A DNA stretch of 64,000 nucleotides from Siphonodentalium dalli (Eukaryota; Mollusca; Scaphopoda; Gadilida; Siphonodentaliidae): the NCBI GenBank assembly GCA_032622095.1, contig CP136069.1, forward strand, positions 88,124,958 through 88,188,957, given 5' to 3'. Shown in pieces: positions 1 to 12,404 of the stretch. The position numbers and the translations under genes are program-made. Numbering within the stretch: position 1 is the stretch's first letter; each line of letters starts with the position of its first letter. Below the pieces are notes generated by a model that worked only from the letters and a program-made list of their open reading frames with translations, had not been told where the DNA came from and ran no database searches.

Positions 1-590
1 AATTTATTATTTATTCATGTGTATTTATTTGGTCAGTTCAGTTAAGTATGATATCACTGACAATCTATAATATATTGAGAGATATTATGCATTGGAAAGC
101 TGAATGAGAGTACTATCTTTTGAGAGTTCAGAATTTTTTTTTTTTAATTCAAAATTAAATAATAACTAATAATTAATTATTAAATTAATTATTAATTAAT
201 AATAATACATTGATACATATATCATTGTATTATTGTATTATGATTGTTTCCATTTAATATCCAAATAAACAGGATTTTTTTTACAAGTTCAATTGATTTG
301 TTATTTGTCCATCCTGTCCTACATACATTTCAAAATAGTCCCAATTGCAAATGTCTGGTTAATTATTGCCATTTTTCAGAATAGGGTACTCATAATTTGA
401 CTTCATTTATAAGAATGGTGTTCCTTCTTCTGCAGAAAGACGGCTCCTCTCATGGAAAACAGATATGATGCTACATCTGTATCACCACAGTTTAATGATG
501 ATAGTGGAAGTAGATAAAAGTTCTCGGTACCTAAAGTGAACTTATTATAAAATGTTACAAATCTCTCTTCATTACTCTTATGATGTTCAT
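1..590. other. AT-rich non-coding stretch
   Basis: Low-complexity AT-rich DNA with a T run near 129-141 and TAAT/ATTA-rich sequence at about 150-215. A 92-codon minus-strand frame (403-681) crosses part of it, but its composition is unremarkable and it conflicts with the spliced reading at 591-720. No RNA gene or recognisable repeat is seen. Confidence 0.5.
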
Positions 591-720
591 ATTTCAAAAC
601 TTTTAATACATGGTATGCATTCCTCAATATGTGTTCTACATCCCTGTGAAGTTCCATTGCATATGGTTGTGGATTTATCAAGATATTGCCAAATTACATG
701 ACCCACCCGTGCATCTCCAC
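591..720 (-). CDS. possible terminal exon with Cys-rich tail (unrecognised)
   Basis: On the minus strand a pyrimidine-rich stretch ending in AG lies just above 720. Read with two leading bases, as in the C cassettes, the sequence stays open for about 43 codons to a TGA near 591. The predicted peptide holds a Cys cluster around CNGTSQGC, which includes an N-x-T sequon, then CIPC. Position (lowest coordinate, minus strand) and phase fit a last exon of the modular gene upstream. Against it, a longer overlapping minus frame (403-681) runs in another phase, and the acceptor is only fair. No homology is recognised. This is inference and needs transcript data. Confidence 0.25.
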
Positions 721-2440
721 CTTAAGTTAAAATTGAAATAAAGCTACATCATATTGTTAGTTACATGCAATTTCAATAACTATACAATGTTTTACATGTG
801 TGTTGATGGTCTGTGCTCTTGTTGATTGTTTAATTTGTGACATGTTGAGTTTTACATACATATATCATAATACAATTTTAAAATAATACCTGAAATTCAT
901 CTTTATTGGCAATGTTGGGGTATTCTAAGTTGTGTCCACAATCATACAATTTTGGTACACTAAAGAAATATGGAATACCATTCCAATGACTGTCACATTT
1001 AAAGGGCAGATAACTCTTTCATATAGTTTTATGGTACCAAATATGTATGTTTTGACGACCAAATTAAATCTCACTGACAGAACCTGAAATCTCACTGACT
1101 GGCAGAGTCAATCTCCCTGACAGGAAAAAATTGGGGTAACAGGTCTGAGGGGTACATGTGCATGTGAAAAATTATGGCGTGCGATTGGCGAATAATATGT
1201 AAATTTACTAATTCAAGAATATAATATCCATAGCATGTAAAAAAAGTGGTTGTTTCCTAGTCTGAAATGCGTTCATGTCCAAACAATGGCTGGATATTGT
1301 GGCTGTGCATATGGCTTTCGTCAGACTGTCAAATTCTGTGCAAAAAGTGGGGTAGTGTGGAAAACGTAAGTTGGTTTTTGAAAAATGCATGGCTGGAAAG
1401 GTTCTCCTCTGTGCTAACAGATGCCCAAAGCCTGGCAAAGGGTTGGTCTTCACAAACGCATGCATTGTGCATTTCGGAACTCGAGAATTTAGCATGGGCA
1501 TGATCAAGCATTAACACTGTGGCTTATGGAAAACATTTAGTTCCTTCTAAACTTGTGATGCTGCGCTGGCATGTCATGTTTACATCCATTCCATAGGCCA
1601 GCCATTGGTGAATAAATGTGAGGAAAACCATGCCAAACGTTCCCTTTAGCATGAATAAACTTGCCCTGGTGTAGTCGAGCTTATCCAGACAATCAGATTA
1701 AAGAAATTGTGTTTTAACATAGCTGAGGTTAGTATTGCTGCAGATATTATGGCTTTTGATTCCACAACAAATTATAGTTCTGTTCTGAGAAGATTTGGGA
1801 AATTGGTGGATATTCAGTGCTTTCAACTATATATATAAGTTTCAACGCAAAATGAAACGTGTTTGATATTTATTGATCTTAATGTCAATACTTTTCGCAC
1901 ATTGAAATGGTACACACCATATAGCAGCAGGAATGACTTGGGATTTATGGTAAAAAATAATTATCTTCCTAGACAAGTCTAAAGACATTTTAAACAGCAA
2001 AATCTGACAGAAAACGTAGGACTATTTATTCCCATTTGGACTTATGGGCTGACTTATGGGTCACCATGCAGAATATTACGCAGGCGAATTATGGTAAAAT
2101 CAAATCGTCATCCAAGATTTATATTAGACGCCAACTCTAAAGACAATCAGCAATGACTTTTAATTAGGTCACTCTGTCCAAAAAAGGACTGACACAGATA
2201 TTATATCGGCTTGTATATAAGACTCAATACGCCAGAGGAGCGTGACAGATTCGGCCAATACTCAACATTTATATGCAAATTTGTTTGAAGTTTTCGTGTG
2301 AAGTCTCCAGGACTGATAAATTACTATATATTATATATATAACACAATTCCGTGATTCAACGAAGAGACTGAATAAAATCACATTGTAAAATGATAATAA
2401 TCTCACTGTGTAGTCATGCATTGCTGGACACGTTAGTTGT
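721..2440. other. unannotated intergenic or intronic DNA
   Basis: AT-rich DNA with short spurious frames on both strands (for example 1208-1517) and short repeats of 'ctcactgac' near 1066-1110. No splice-bounded exon, TE terminus or RNA gene was found. Confidence 0.4.
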
Positions 2441-2450
2441 TAGCATGAAT

Positions 2451-3227
2451 GATGAGCTTTACATATCATTATTTCTGGAAAATTACCAAGTTACGTTATC
2501 AGCTTTTGAACGCATTACTTCAGGGTCTATAATAAGCATGTTGGGCGATTGTGCAACTTTACATATGACAATTAAGCTTCAAGTCAGCTAAATCTTAATA
2601 AGTCTATTTATTCAAGCTTTAGAGGTTTATATTATGAAAGTCTACATCACAGATCAGAATTATCATTGAAGTCTCAATGATAGACATGCATACACATAGA
2701 TGTACGAGTGCATGTATGTATGGTAAGAATATTCAATTTGTATGCATTAAACAATTGTCATCTGTTGTTACCTCGTAATTGAGAAGTGATGATTCTTCCA
2801 CTAACAGACGTTGACAGGGTTTAGAAATTTGTTTTTGATGAATGGATCCGCCTTGTTGAAAGAAATCTTTGTAGATACAGGATTGCTGGTTTCAACAAGT
2901 ATAAATATTATTCAAAAATTGCTCCACACAGAACACAGAATTGAAGTCTGTTTCACAATCACAAGTTATCCGACACTTGTGTCATCAGATGCTTTATCGC
3001 GGTAGCTAAAGACTTTGATCTGTACATACTACTGCTAATTTCTTCCGATATTTCAATTTCAAAACCATTGTACCCAGCTGTATATAGGGTAAGGGGAGTT
3101 TATCTCATTCTGATTACACATAATTATCAAACATTTTTGAATTATTATAATTCAAGTAATAATTCAAATCTTCTTCACATACATAATTCCAGGAATTTTC
3201 CAGAAATAATGATATGTAAAGCTCATC
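2451..3227. repeat. 34-bp inverted repeat pair
   Basis: The 34 bases at 2451-2484 are the exact reverse complement of 3194-3227, with about 710 bp between. The lower copy is outside the 4.6-kb tandem unit and the upper one inside it, so a second upper copy exists at 7769-7802. The surrounding sequence does not align, so it looks like two pieces of a dispersed repeat or the stub of a foldback element. Confidence 0.6.
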
Positions 3228-4478
3228 GTTCAGGATTTTTGCATCAGTTTGCTTGGTCAAAAAAGGAAATTCAACCAGAACATTAAAAGAAAAAAGAAGT
3301 AAAAAAAGACCTTTATGATGAGCTAGTTGGAATCTAATGTAACAAGATTGCCAACAAATTGGCAACAAAATCACCTAGAGTCATTAAATTTTTTACTTCC
3401 TAACGTTGGGACTGTGGTATTTTTCCGTTCTTCAGACATGTCGTCAGGAATTTTGACAACAGAAAAATCCTATTTTGAATGGAAGCTCAATGTTTGATTT
3501 ATTTAAAATGCCATTTAAAAATGTATGGTCAAATGGCATGCTTGCATTACCTTTCTGAAATCAGAGTGTTATATATCTTATACACTCGACTCTGAAGATA
3601 GTGTTTGTATATGACACATGTACTTGGATAGGAATTATTGTAATTGCATATACATGTAGGGCCTACAGGTCACTTGAGTTACCTTTCGGATCATGATACC
3701 CATACAACAACATTATAGAAGGAGCGGTCTCAACATTTAATGTCTGTCGTGCATAATAGCATGCAAATATTGGACAATAAAATATATGCCTATAAAGGTA
3801 TAAGTTCAAAATAATATTTCAGGTACAGGATAGAGGCCCATCTTAATTGAGTTTGTCCATGGTTATACATTAACACAACATCCAATCTGCTTAGGCCTCA
3901 TCTTCTGGAAAGTATCTATAGTCTCAAATTAACATTATTTTTAGTTACTTTTTCCCTTCTGCGAAGTTTATATATCCCCTAAATTGCAGAAGATAAAATG
4001 CATAATGGGTGAACATCACCAACTTCAACTTCAACTGGGGGACTTCAATCTGATCCCAGGTCTCCCAGTTGTGGCCTGAGCAGAATGAGGTCCACAGAGG
4101 GTGAATATGGTGACGCTAGCCAACCATGTAGGATAGTGTCACTAAATTCACCCTCTTCGGACCTCATTCTGCAAATGACAGACAGACTATTTGCAGACTT
4201 GGCCAGTGGAAGTATATTTGTATTGTGGCCTGACAAAGAGATTTCCCAAACTGAGCTGAACTGAGTAGATAATATTCTACATTCCTAACAGAGGCCTGCA
4301 GACTATGATCATCTGTCATAACGACACGTAACACAATAATCTACTTGTCACCCAGAAACAGTGACCTGTCAGTGACAAGTTGGCAAGTGTACATTTCGAC
4401 CCCTGGACTAGATATTAAGTACAATCATTCGCAACTCTCAAAAGGAAGCATGATAGTCCCATTAGGACCTGTAATGTA

Positions 4479-4628
4479 CAGTAATGCCCTAAGTAATCGA
4501 CTCCTTAACCACAGCAGAATTATGGGTAACTTTTCAGGATTTAGTCGGAAATATGGCTTGTTGCCATTCACTGGAAAGCTTTCCCTGCGAGCTTTCCGAT
4601 GAATGGCAACAAGCCACATTACTCTATT
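4479..4628. mobile_element. foldback (palindromic) element, right arm truncated
   Basis: Left arm begins CAGTAATGCCCTAAGTAATC. The palindrome centre lies near 4573-4592. The right arm stops after 'aacaagccacatt' and jumps to the end of the element, missing 67 bp that unit 2 has. It belongs to a family also seen at 7059, 9055, 11701, 13797, 27294, 46002, 49499 and 60457. It is non-coding. A T-exon flank (about 4425-4478) abuts it, suggesting it displaced an exon. Confidence 0.8.
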
Positions 4629-5239
4629 GCTTACTTTCAGATGTGTGAACTACCTGCAGGGACCAGATTTTGATTTGTCTTAACCGAAATTTGATTTATC
4701 GACATTTGACTTATCTATGCTAATTTTGATGCATTTATACAGGCCTTTAGTCTGAACTTTTGTTCAACTTAAAGTGATGTGAAACACTCAAACATCAAAT
4801 AATCAAGCCAAATAAAGTTATTTAAAAAAAATTGATATTTAATTGTCAGAAAACAACATCCTTGTTATAAACAAACAAGGGCAAAGTCAAGTGTGGGCCA
4901 ATGCCCCGGACTGTACACTACACATTAGCTATATTTAGAGAGAAAATGAAGTAATAGTGGGGCGATTCTCTTAGTTTAATCCCGGGTCATATCTCTGGTA
5001 AAGGGGCCATAATTCGGGAAAAAAGTGCGGACAAAACAAACCCCGGGTCATATCTCTGGCAAAGGGCCATAAACTTTGGAAAAAATGAGGACAAAACCTG
5101 CACTATGAAGGATCGACAGACGAAGGTCTCCACTATATACCCCCAAATCCTCAATTCAAAAATTTCCATGTCAAAAGGCCGTAATTTTGGTAAAAAATTA
5201 ATGGATGACAAGGACCCTAAATCCGAAGCAACCAGACAA

Positions 5240-6085
5240 AAATGGATGGATCATACCCATATTCGAACTTTATCTGTATTTTGAGCTCATATACCAAATT
5301 TGATTCAGATATGATCACACAAACTAAAGTTATCCTGAAACCAGAAATTGACAGGATTCTAAGTCATAAAAGGGCCATAACTCTCACAAAAATGGGCAGA
5401 GCAAACCCATATTCGAACCTGACCTGTATTTTGGGCTGATAAACTATCATACTAAATTTGATTCAGATATGATCACACAAACTAAAGTTAACATCCGGAA
5501 ACCAGAAATTGACAGGATTCTAAGTCGAAAAAGGGCCATAACTCTAGCAATATTGTACCCATATTCGAACTTGATCTGTATTTCGAGCTGATAAACGCAC
5601 ATTCCAAATTTGGTTCAGATATGATAACACAAACTGAAGTTATCATCCGGAAACCAGAAATAGACAGGATTCTAAGTCGAAAAAGGGCCACAACTCTCGC
5701 AAAAATGAGCGGAGCAAACCCATAATCGAACTTGACCTGTATATTGGGCTGATAAACTCACAAACCAAATTTGGTTCAGATATGATTACACAAACTGAAG
5801 TTATCCTCCGGAAACCAGAGAATAACAAGATTCTAAGTAAAAAAAAGGGCCATAACTCTCGCAAAAATGGGCGGAGCAAACCCTTATTCGAACTTGACCT
5901 GTATTTTGGTCTGATAAACTCACCTATGAAATTTGCTTTTGATCTAATAACCGAAACTAAAGTTATCATCCGGAAACCATTTACGGACGGACAGACAGAC
6001 GCACGCATGCACGGTACGACGGACGGATGGATGGACACCGGCTATTTTAATAGTCCCCCAAATTTTTTTTTCGGGGGACAAAAAC
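5240..6085. repeat. array of ~160-bp units with terminal GGACGG tract and hairpin
   Basis: Four to five degenerate units carry a GGGCCATAACTCT core at about 5372, 5533, 5694 and 5847 (spacing 161, 161, 153). A tract of GGACGGACAGAC type follows (5985-6030), then a hairpin formed by a C-run and a G-run around an A/T run (6053-6080). The long open frames here on both strands are by-products of the repeat period. This is the interior and 3' end of a non-autonomous element of a type I associate with bivalves. Confidence 0.75.
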
Positions 6086-6099
6086 CGTAATATGCGGGT

Positions 6100-6640
6100 A
6101 TCTGTTCCAGCAACATCTGCTATCACCATGCCAAAGGACAACGAAATCCGATAATTAACACCCGAATTACAAGCTGAAATGTTCTTTTGGACACAAAATT
6201 CACAAATTTCCAAGTCAAACAAGAGCTGTAGCTCTGGTCAAAATTAATGGAAGAAACCCGTAGTATGTGGATGTCTTTTCCCTCAACATGTGCTATCACC
6301 ATGCCAAAAGGCAATGAAATCTAATAATAAAAACACAGCATAATGTTTGTTATGGACGAGTTTTACACTAAATCCAGCAAAGGACGATAACTCTGGGAAA
6401 AAAGTGCAGACAAAACCTGTACTATGTGGAGATCCTTTCCACAATGCTTGTCTCCCGGCATACCAAAGAACATCCAAAAAGGAACTAACTTGAGCTGTGT
6501 TGTGAAATGTTTCTTATGGACGGAAGCACATCGATGGATGGATGGACAGAAGGAAGGACAGAGGGTATGATGGTCTCCACTATATACCCCCGAATCCTCC
6601 TTCAGAGGTTCAGGGGAATAATTAAATGTACAATCTAATA
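6100..6640. repeat. second diverged element with GGATGGATGGAC tract
   Basis: Related text ('caagagctgtagctctggtc', 'gcagacaaaacctgtactatg') repeats at looser spacing. It ends at 6520-6610 with a GGATGGATGGACAG tract and a short closing hairpin (ccgaatcctccttcagaggttcaggg). The same ending occurs at 34610-34715. Confidence 0.6.
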
Positions 6641-6952
6641 TTGGCCCAAACAGTGCGTAATGCTTGTGCCTAATAATTTATCCTAAATAGAGTAGTAAAT
6701 ATTAACATATGTGCCGAATTCAACCATTGTGTTCTCTAAAATGGTAAAGTCGATGTGGTTGTCATTTTCAACAATCTTAGTTCATTATGACATTCTTCCA
6801 ATGGGAATAGTTTTTGGATATTAACTGATTGGTTTTGTTCTATGAAATAAGTGCACAATATGTCGTTAACGATATTTGTCTGTATTATTATTGGTAACTC
6901 TCATAATAAAGCATGATAAAAGTTCCGTTAGGATCTATAATATATTGCTTAC

Positions 6953-7003
6953 TTGTTGTGTATGGTGTTGTGTTGTGTATGGTAGAATTAGTAGTTGTTG
7001 ATC
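6953..7003 (-). CDS. T1 exon: Thr-rich linker exon of modular host gene
   Basis: A 51-nt exon on the minus strand. The acceptor is a long pyrimidine tract ending tttcag just above 7003, and the donor is gtaagc just below 6953. Read in phase 1-1 (two leading bases, one trailing) it encodes STTTNSTIHNTTPYTT, with N-x-T/S sequons. Three other exons (11595, 33807, 46175) have the same splice frame, the same phase and Thr-rich but different sequence, so this is not a chance reading. Thr-rich linkers of this kind are typically O-glycosylated in secreted proteins (general knowledge). The exon is identical to T2, through the 4.6-kb duplication. No start codon or signal peptide lies in the window. Confidence 0.6.
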
Positions 7004-7058
7004 CTGAAAAAAAGCAGAGATACCATGACAAATCAGCTCATATAATAAATATGTTATA

Positions 7059-7150
7059 CAGTAATGCCCTAAATAATCGACTCCTAACCACAGCAGAATT
7101 ATGGGTAATTCTGCTGTGGTTAAGGAGTCGATTATTTAGGGCATTACTGT
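7059..7150. mobile_element. short perfect foldback hairpin
   Basis: Two ~45-bp arms of the same foldback family (left CAGTAATGCCCTAAATAATC) meet with no spacer, making a near-perfect cruciform-capable palindrome. The inner parts seen in the ~213-bp members are deleted. It lies just upstream, in gene direction, of the T1 acceptor. Confidence 0.8.
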
Positions 7151-7159
7151 ATAAGGCCA

Positions 7160-7476
7160 TTTAAAATAAATACCAATGTTCTCAGGCAATTGCACATGGG
7201 AAATCAAATGATGCTTTAATTTTTTTTCAAGAATGCTAGAAAATGATGGGATGTATGAGTATGGTAAATAAAAGTGTGAATGAGACTAGCTCAACTTTGA
7301 GAGAGGATAATGTCTTACAATACAGTCAATGAAGTGATATTAAAGGCAGGGTATCCGCTATACCGGCATGGGATATAGAGCTTCAAAGTTGTTACTGATA
7401 GAAGGACTCACAGATGCAGCCCATTTATATACTCTCCGCCAAACTTCTGGTAGCATATTTGTGATAGTCTGTTTCC
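7160..7476. other. relic of a HINE-like 5' end
   Basis: The stretch at 7265-7345 (gtgtgaatgagactagctcaac) resembles the start of the element at 20921 and of 45610. The duplicate is at about 11907-11987. No coding sequence is recognised. Confidence 0.4.
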
Positions 7477-9054
7477 TAAATATTATTCAAAAATTGCTCC
7501 ACACAGAACACAGAATTGAAGTCTGTTTCACAATCACAAGTTATCCGACACTTGTGTCATCAGATGCTTTATCGCGGTAGCTAAAGACTTTGATCTGTAC
7601 ATACTACTGCTAATTTCTTCCGATATTTCAATTTCAAAACCATTGTACCCAGCTGTATATAGGGTAAGGGGAGTTTATCTCATTCTGATTACACATAATT
7701 ATCAAACATTTTTGAATTATTATAATTCAAGTAATAATTCAAATCTTCTTCACATACATAATTCCAGGAATTTTCCAGAAATAATGATATGTAAAGCTCA
7801 TCGTTCAGGATTTTTGCATCAGTTTGCTTGGTCAAAAAAGGAAATTCAACCAGAACATTAAAAGAAAAAAGAAGTAAAAAAAGACCTTTATGATGAGCTA
7901 GTTGGAATCTAATGTAACAAGATTGCCAACAAATTGGCAACAAAATCACCTAGAGTCATTAAATTTTTTACTTCCTAAACGTTGGGACTGTGGTATTTTT
8001 CCGTTCTTCAGACATGTCGTCAGGAATTTTGACAACAGAAAAATCCTATTTTGAATGGAAGCTCAATGTTTGATTTATTTAAAATGCCATTTAAAAATGT
8101 ATGGTCAAATGGCATGCTTGCATTACCTTTCTGAAATCAGAGTGTTATATATCTTATACACTCGACTCTGAAGATAGTGTTTGTATATGACACATGTACT
8201 TGGATAGGAATTATTGTAATTGCATATACATGTAGGGCCTACAGGTCACTTGAGTTACCTTTCGGATCATGATACCCATACAACAACATTATAGAAGGAG
8301 CGGTCTCAACATTTAATGTCTGTCGTGCATAATAGCATGCAAATATTGGACAATAAAATATATGCCTATAAAGGTATAAGTTCAAAATAATATTTCAGGT
8401 ACAGGATAGAGGCCCATCTTAATTGAGTTTGTCCATGGTTATACATTAACACAACATCCAATCTGCTTAGGCCTCATCTTCTGGAAAGTATCTATAGTCT
8501 CAAATTAACATTATTTTTAGTTACTTTTTCCCTTCTGCGAAGTTTATATATCCCCTAAATTGCAGAAGATAAAATGCATAATGGGTGAACATCACCAACT
8601 TCAACTTCAACTGGGGGACTTCAATCTGATCCCAGGTCTCCCAGTTGTGGCCTGAGCAGAATGAGGTCCACAGAGGGTGAATATGGTGACGCTAGCCAAC
8701 CATGTAGGATAGTGTCACTAAATTCACCCTCTTCGGACCTCATTCTGCAAATGACAGACAGACTATTTGCAGACTTGGCCAGTGGAAGTATATTTGTATT
8801 GTGGCCTGACAAAGAGATTTCCCAAACTGAGCTGAACTGAGTAGATAATATTCTACATTCCTAACAGAGGCCTGCAGACTATGATCATCTGTCATAACGA
8901 CACGTAACACAATAATCTACTTGTCACCCAGAAACAGTGACCTGTCAGTGACAAGTTGGCAAGTGTACATTTCGACCCCTGGACTAGATATTAAGTACAA
9001 TCATTCGCAACTCTCAAAAGGAAGCATGATAGTCCCATTAGGACCTGTAATGTA

Positions 9055-9265
9055 CAGTAATGCCCTAAGTAATCGACTCCTTAACCACAGCAGAATTATG
9101 GGTAACTTTTCAGGATTTAGTCGGAAATATGGCTTGTTGGCATTCACTGGAAAGCTTTCCCTGCGAGCTTTCCGATGAATGGCAACAAGCCACATTTCCG
9201 ACTAAATCCTGAAAAGTTACCCATAATTCTGCTGTGGTTAAGGAGTCGATTATTTAGAGCATTAC
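9055..9265. mobile_element. foldback element, full length
   Basis: A complete ~211-bp palindrome: CAGTAATGCCCTAAG at the left, about 90-bp arms through a centre of gagagctttcc type near 9150-9170, and GAGCATTACT at the right. It has the 67-bp right-arm segment missing from the unit 1 copy. Confidence 0.8.
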
Positions 9266-9881
9266 TCTATTGCTTACTTTCAGATGTGTGAACTACCTGC
9301 AGGGACCAGATTTTGATTTGTCTTAACCGAAATTTGATTTATCGACATTTGACTTATCTATGCTAATTTTGATGCATTTATACAGGCCTTTAGTCTGAAC
9401 TTTTGTTCAACTTAAAGTGATGTGAAACACTCAAACATCAAATAATCAAGCCAAATAAAGTTATTTAAAAAAAATTGATATTTAATTGTCAGAAAACAAC
9501 ATCCTTGTTATAAACAAACAAGGGCAAAGTCAAGTGTGGGCCAATGCCCCGGACTGTACACTACACATTAGCTATATTTAGAGAGAAAATGAAGTAATAG
9601 TGGGGCGATTCTCTTAGTTTAATCCCGGGTCATATCTCTGGTAAAGGGGCCATAATTCGGGAAAAAAGTGCGGACAAAACAAACCCCGGGTCATATCTCT
9701 GGCAAAGGGCCATAACTTTGGAAAAAATGAGGACAAAACCTGCACTATGAAGGATCGACAGACGAAGGTCTCCACTATATACCCCCAAATCCTCAATTCA
9801 AAAATTTCCATGTCAAAAGGCCGTAATTTTGGTAAAAAATTAATGGATGACAAGGACCCTAAATCCGAAGCAACCAGACAA

Positions 9882-10727
9882 AAATGGATGGATCATACCC
9901 ATATTCGAACTTTATCTGTATTTTGAGCTCATATACCAAATTTGATTCAGATATGATCACACAAACTAAAGTTATCCTGAAACCAGAAATTGACAGGATT
10001 CTAAGTCATAAAAGGGCCATAACTCTCACAAAAATGGGCAGAGCAAACCCATATTCGAACCTGACCTGTATTTTGGGCTGATAAACTATCATACTAAATT
10101 TGATTCAGATATGATCACACAAACTAAAGTTAACATCCGGAAACCAGAAATTGACAGGATTCTAAGTCGAAAAAGGGCCATAACTCTAGCAATATTGTAC
10201 CCATATTCGAACTTGATCTGTATTTCGAGCTGATAAACGCACATTCCAAATTTGGTTCAGATATGATAACACAAACTGAAGTTATCATCCGGAAACCAGA
10301 AATAGACAGGATTCTAAGTCGAAAAAGGGCCACAACTCTCGCAAAAATGAGCGGAGCAAACCCATAATCGAACTTGACCTGTATATTGGGCTGATAAACT
10401 CACAAACCAAATTTGGTTCAGATATGATTACACAAACTGAAGTTATCCTCCGGAAACCAGAGAATAACAAGATTCTAAGTAAAAAAAAGGGCCATAACTC
10501 TCGCAAAAATGGGCGGAGCAAACCCTTATTCGAACTTGACCTGTATTTTGGTCTGATAAACTCACCTATGAAATTTGCTTTTGATCTAATAACCGAAACT
10601 AAAGTTATCATCCGGAAACCATTTACGGACGGACAGACAGACGCACGCATGCACGGTACGACGGACGGATGGATGGACACCGGCTATTTTAATAGTCCCC
10701 CAAATTTTTTTTTCGGGGGACAAAAAC
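9882..10727. repeat. array of ~160-bp units (unit 2 copy)
   Basis: Duplicate of 5240-6085 at offset 4642, with the same unit order, GGACGG tract and C-run/G-run hairpin. Confidence 0.75.
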
Positions 10728-11594
10728 CGTAATATGCGGGTATCTGTTCCAGCAACATCTGCTATCACCATGCCAAAGGACAACGAAATCCGATAATTAA
10801 CACCCGAATTACAAGCTGAAATGTTCTTTTGGACACAAAATTCACAAATTTCCAAGTCAAACAAGAGCTGTAGCTCTGGTCAAAATTAATGGAAGAAACC
10901 CGTAGTATGTGGATGTCTTTTCCCTCAACATGTGCTATCACCATGCCAAAAGGCAATGAAATCTAATAATAAAAACACAGCATAATGTTTGTTATGGACG
11001 AGTTTTACACTAAATCCAGCAAAGGACGATAACTCTGGGAAAAAAGTGCAGACAAAACCTGTACTATGTGGAGATCCTTTCCACAATGCTTGTCTCCCGG
11101 CATACCAAAGAACATCCAAAAAGGAACTAACTTGAGCTGTGTTGTGAAATGTTTCTTATGGACGGAAGCACATCGATGGATGGATGGACAGAAGGAAGGA
11201 CAGAGGGTATGATGGTCTCCACTATATACCCCCAAATCCTCCTTCAGAGGTTCAGGGGAATAATTAAATGTACAATCTAATATTGGCCCAAACAGTGCGT
11301 AATGCTTGTGCCTAATAATTTATCCTAAATAGAGTAGTAAATATTAACATATGTGCCGAATTCAACCATTGTGTTCTCTAAAATGGTAAAGTCGATGTGG
11401 TTGTCATTTTCAACAATCTTAGTTCATTATGACATTCTTCCAATGGGAATAGTTTTTGGATATTAACTGATTGGTTTTGTTCTATGAAATAAGTGCACAA
11501 TATGTCGTTAACGATATTTGTCTGTATTATTATTGGTAACTCTCATAATAAAGCATGATAAAAGTTCCGTTAGGATCTATAATATATTGCTTAC

Positions 11595-11645
11595 TTGTTG
11601 TGTATGGTGTTGTGTTGTGTATGGTAGAATTAGTAGTTGTTGATC
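11595..11645 (-). CDS. T2 exon: Thr-rich linker exon of modular host gene
   Basis: Identical to the exon at 6953-7003, with the same acceptor and donor and the same 1-1 phase. In transcript order it follows the D exon at 13569-13705, which ends with one codon base, so the frame joins cleanly. T2 and T1 would add two identical Thr-rich linkers in a row if both are spliced in. Confidence 0.6.
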
Positions 11646-11700
11646 CTGAAAAAAAGCAGAGATACCATGACAAATCAGCTCATATAATAAATATGTTATA

Positions 11701-11792
11701 CAGTAATGCCCTAAATAATCGACTCCTAACCACAGCAGAATTATGGGTAATTCTGCTGTGGTTAAGGAGTCGATTATTTAGGGCATTACTGT
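11701..11792. mobile_element. short perfect foldback hairpin (unit 2 copy)
   Basis: Same spacerless palindrome as 7059-7150. Confidence 0.8.
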
Positions 11793-12116
11793 ATAAGGCC
11801 ATTTAAAATAAATACCAATGTTCTCAGGCAATTGCACATGGGAAATCAAATGATGCTTTAATTTTTTTTCAAGAATGCTAGAAAATGATGGGATGTATGA
11901 GTATGGTAAATAAAAGTGTGAATGAGACTAGCTCAACTTTGAGAGAGGATAATGTCTTACAATACAGTCAATGAAGTGATATTAAAGGCAGGGTATCCGC
12001 TATACCGGCATGGGATATAGAGCTTCAAAGTTGTTACTGATGGAAGGACTCACAGATGCAGCCCATTTATATACTCTCCGCCAAACTTCTGGTAGCATAT
12101 TTGTGATAGTCCAATG

Positions 12117-12400
12117 TTGGGACAATGTTATAATTCCAATGGTTGAGAGGAATACAATAGGTCAATAATGTTATCCGAACCAATGTGCTGGCATTAATTC
12201 TGTTGGCCAAATATTGGGCCAACCTTATAATTCCAATGGTTGAGAGGAATACAATAGGTCAATAATGTTATCCGAACCAATGTGCTGGCATTAATTCTGT
12301 TGGCCAAATATTGGGCCAACCTTATAATTCCAATGGTTGAGAGGAATACGTTGGTGCAACCAAGGTCCAACAACGTAAACCCAATCATTGTGCTGCACTT
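12117..12400. repeat. 97-bp tandem repeat, three copies
   Basis: The phrase ttccaatggttgagaggaat starts at 12134, 12231 and 12328, a period of exactly 97 bp. The first two units are almost identical and the third diverges at its end. It begins where the 4.6-kb duplication ends. Confidence 0.85.
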
Positions 12401-12404
12401 AATT

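Larger units (their letters stand above)
2902..7476. repeat. 4.6-kb tandem duplication, unit 1
   Basis: Aligns almost base for base with 7477-12110. The offset starts at 4575, shifts by +1 near 3417/7978, by +67 at a palindrome near 4617, and by -1 near 5070. Only scattered single-base differences were noticed (for example 4560, 6593, 7400). The junction has microhomology around taaatattattc. The unit carries a foldback element, a 160-bp-unit array, a T exon (6953-7003) and a second foldback. A recent event, or an assembly haplotig effect, would explain the near identity. Confidence 0.9.
7477..12110. repeat. 4.6-kb tandem duplication, unit 2
   Basis: Second copy of 2902-7476. It keeps the complete foldback element at 9055-9265, whereas unit 1 lacks 67 bp of one arm, and it has an identical T exon (11595-11645). 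It ends at 12110, where unrelated sequence starting ccaatgttgg begins. Confidence 0.9.

Noticed and set aside
5643-6038. 131-codon minus-strand frame, duplicated at 10285-10680
   Set aside because: Internally repetitive at the 160-bp unit period and read from a known array, so not a gene.
7398-7465. Possible exon ending in gtgagt on the minus strand (and at 12040-12107)
   Set aside because: Donor is acceptable, but the acceptor is weak and no peptide similarity to the cassette exons is seen.
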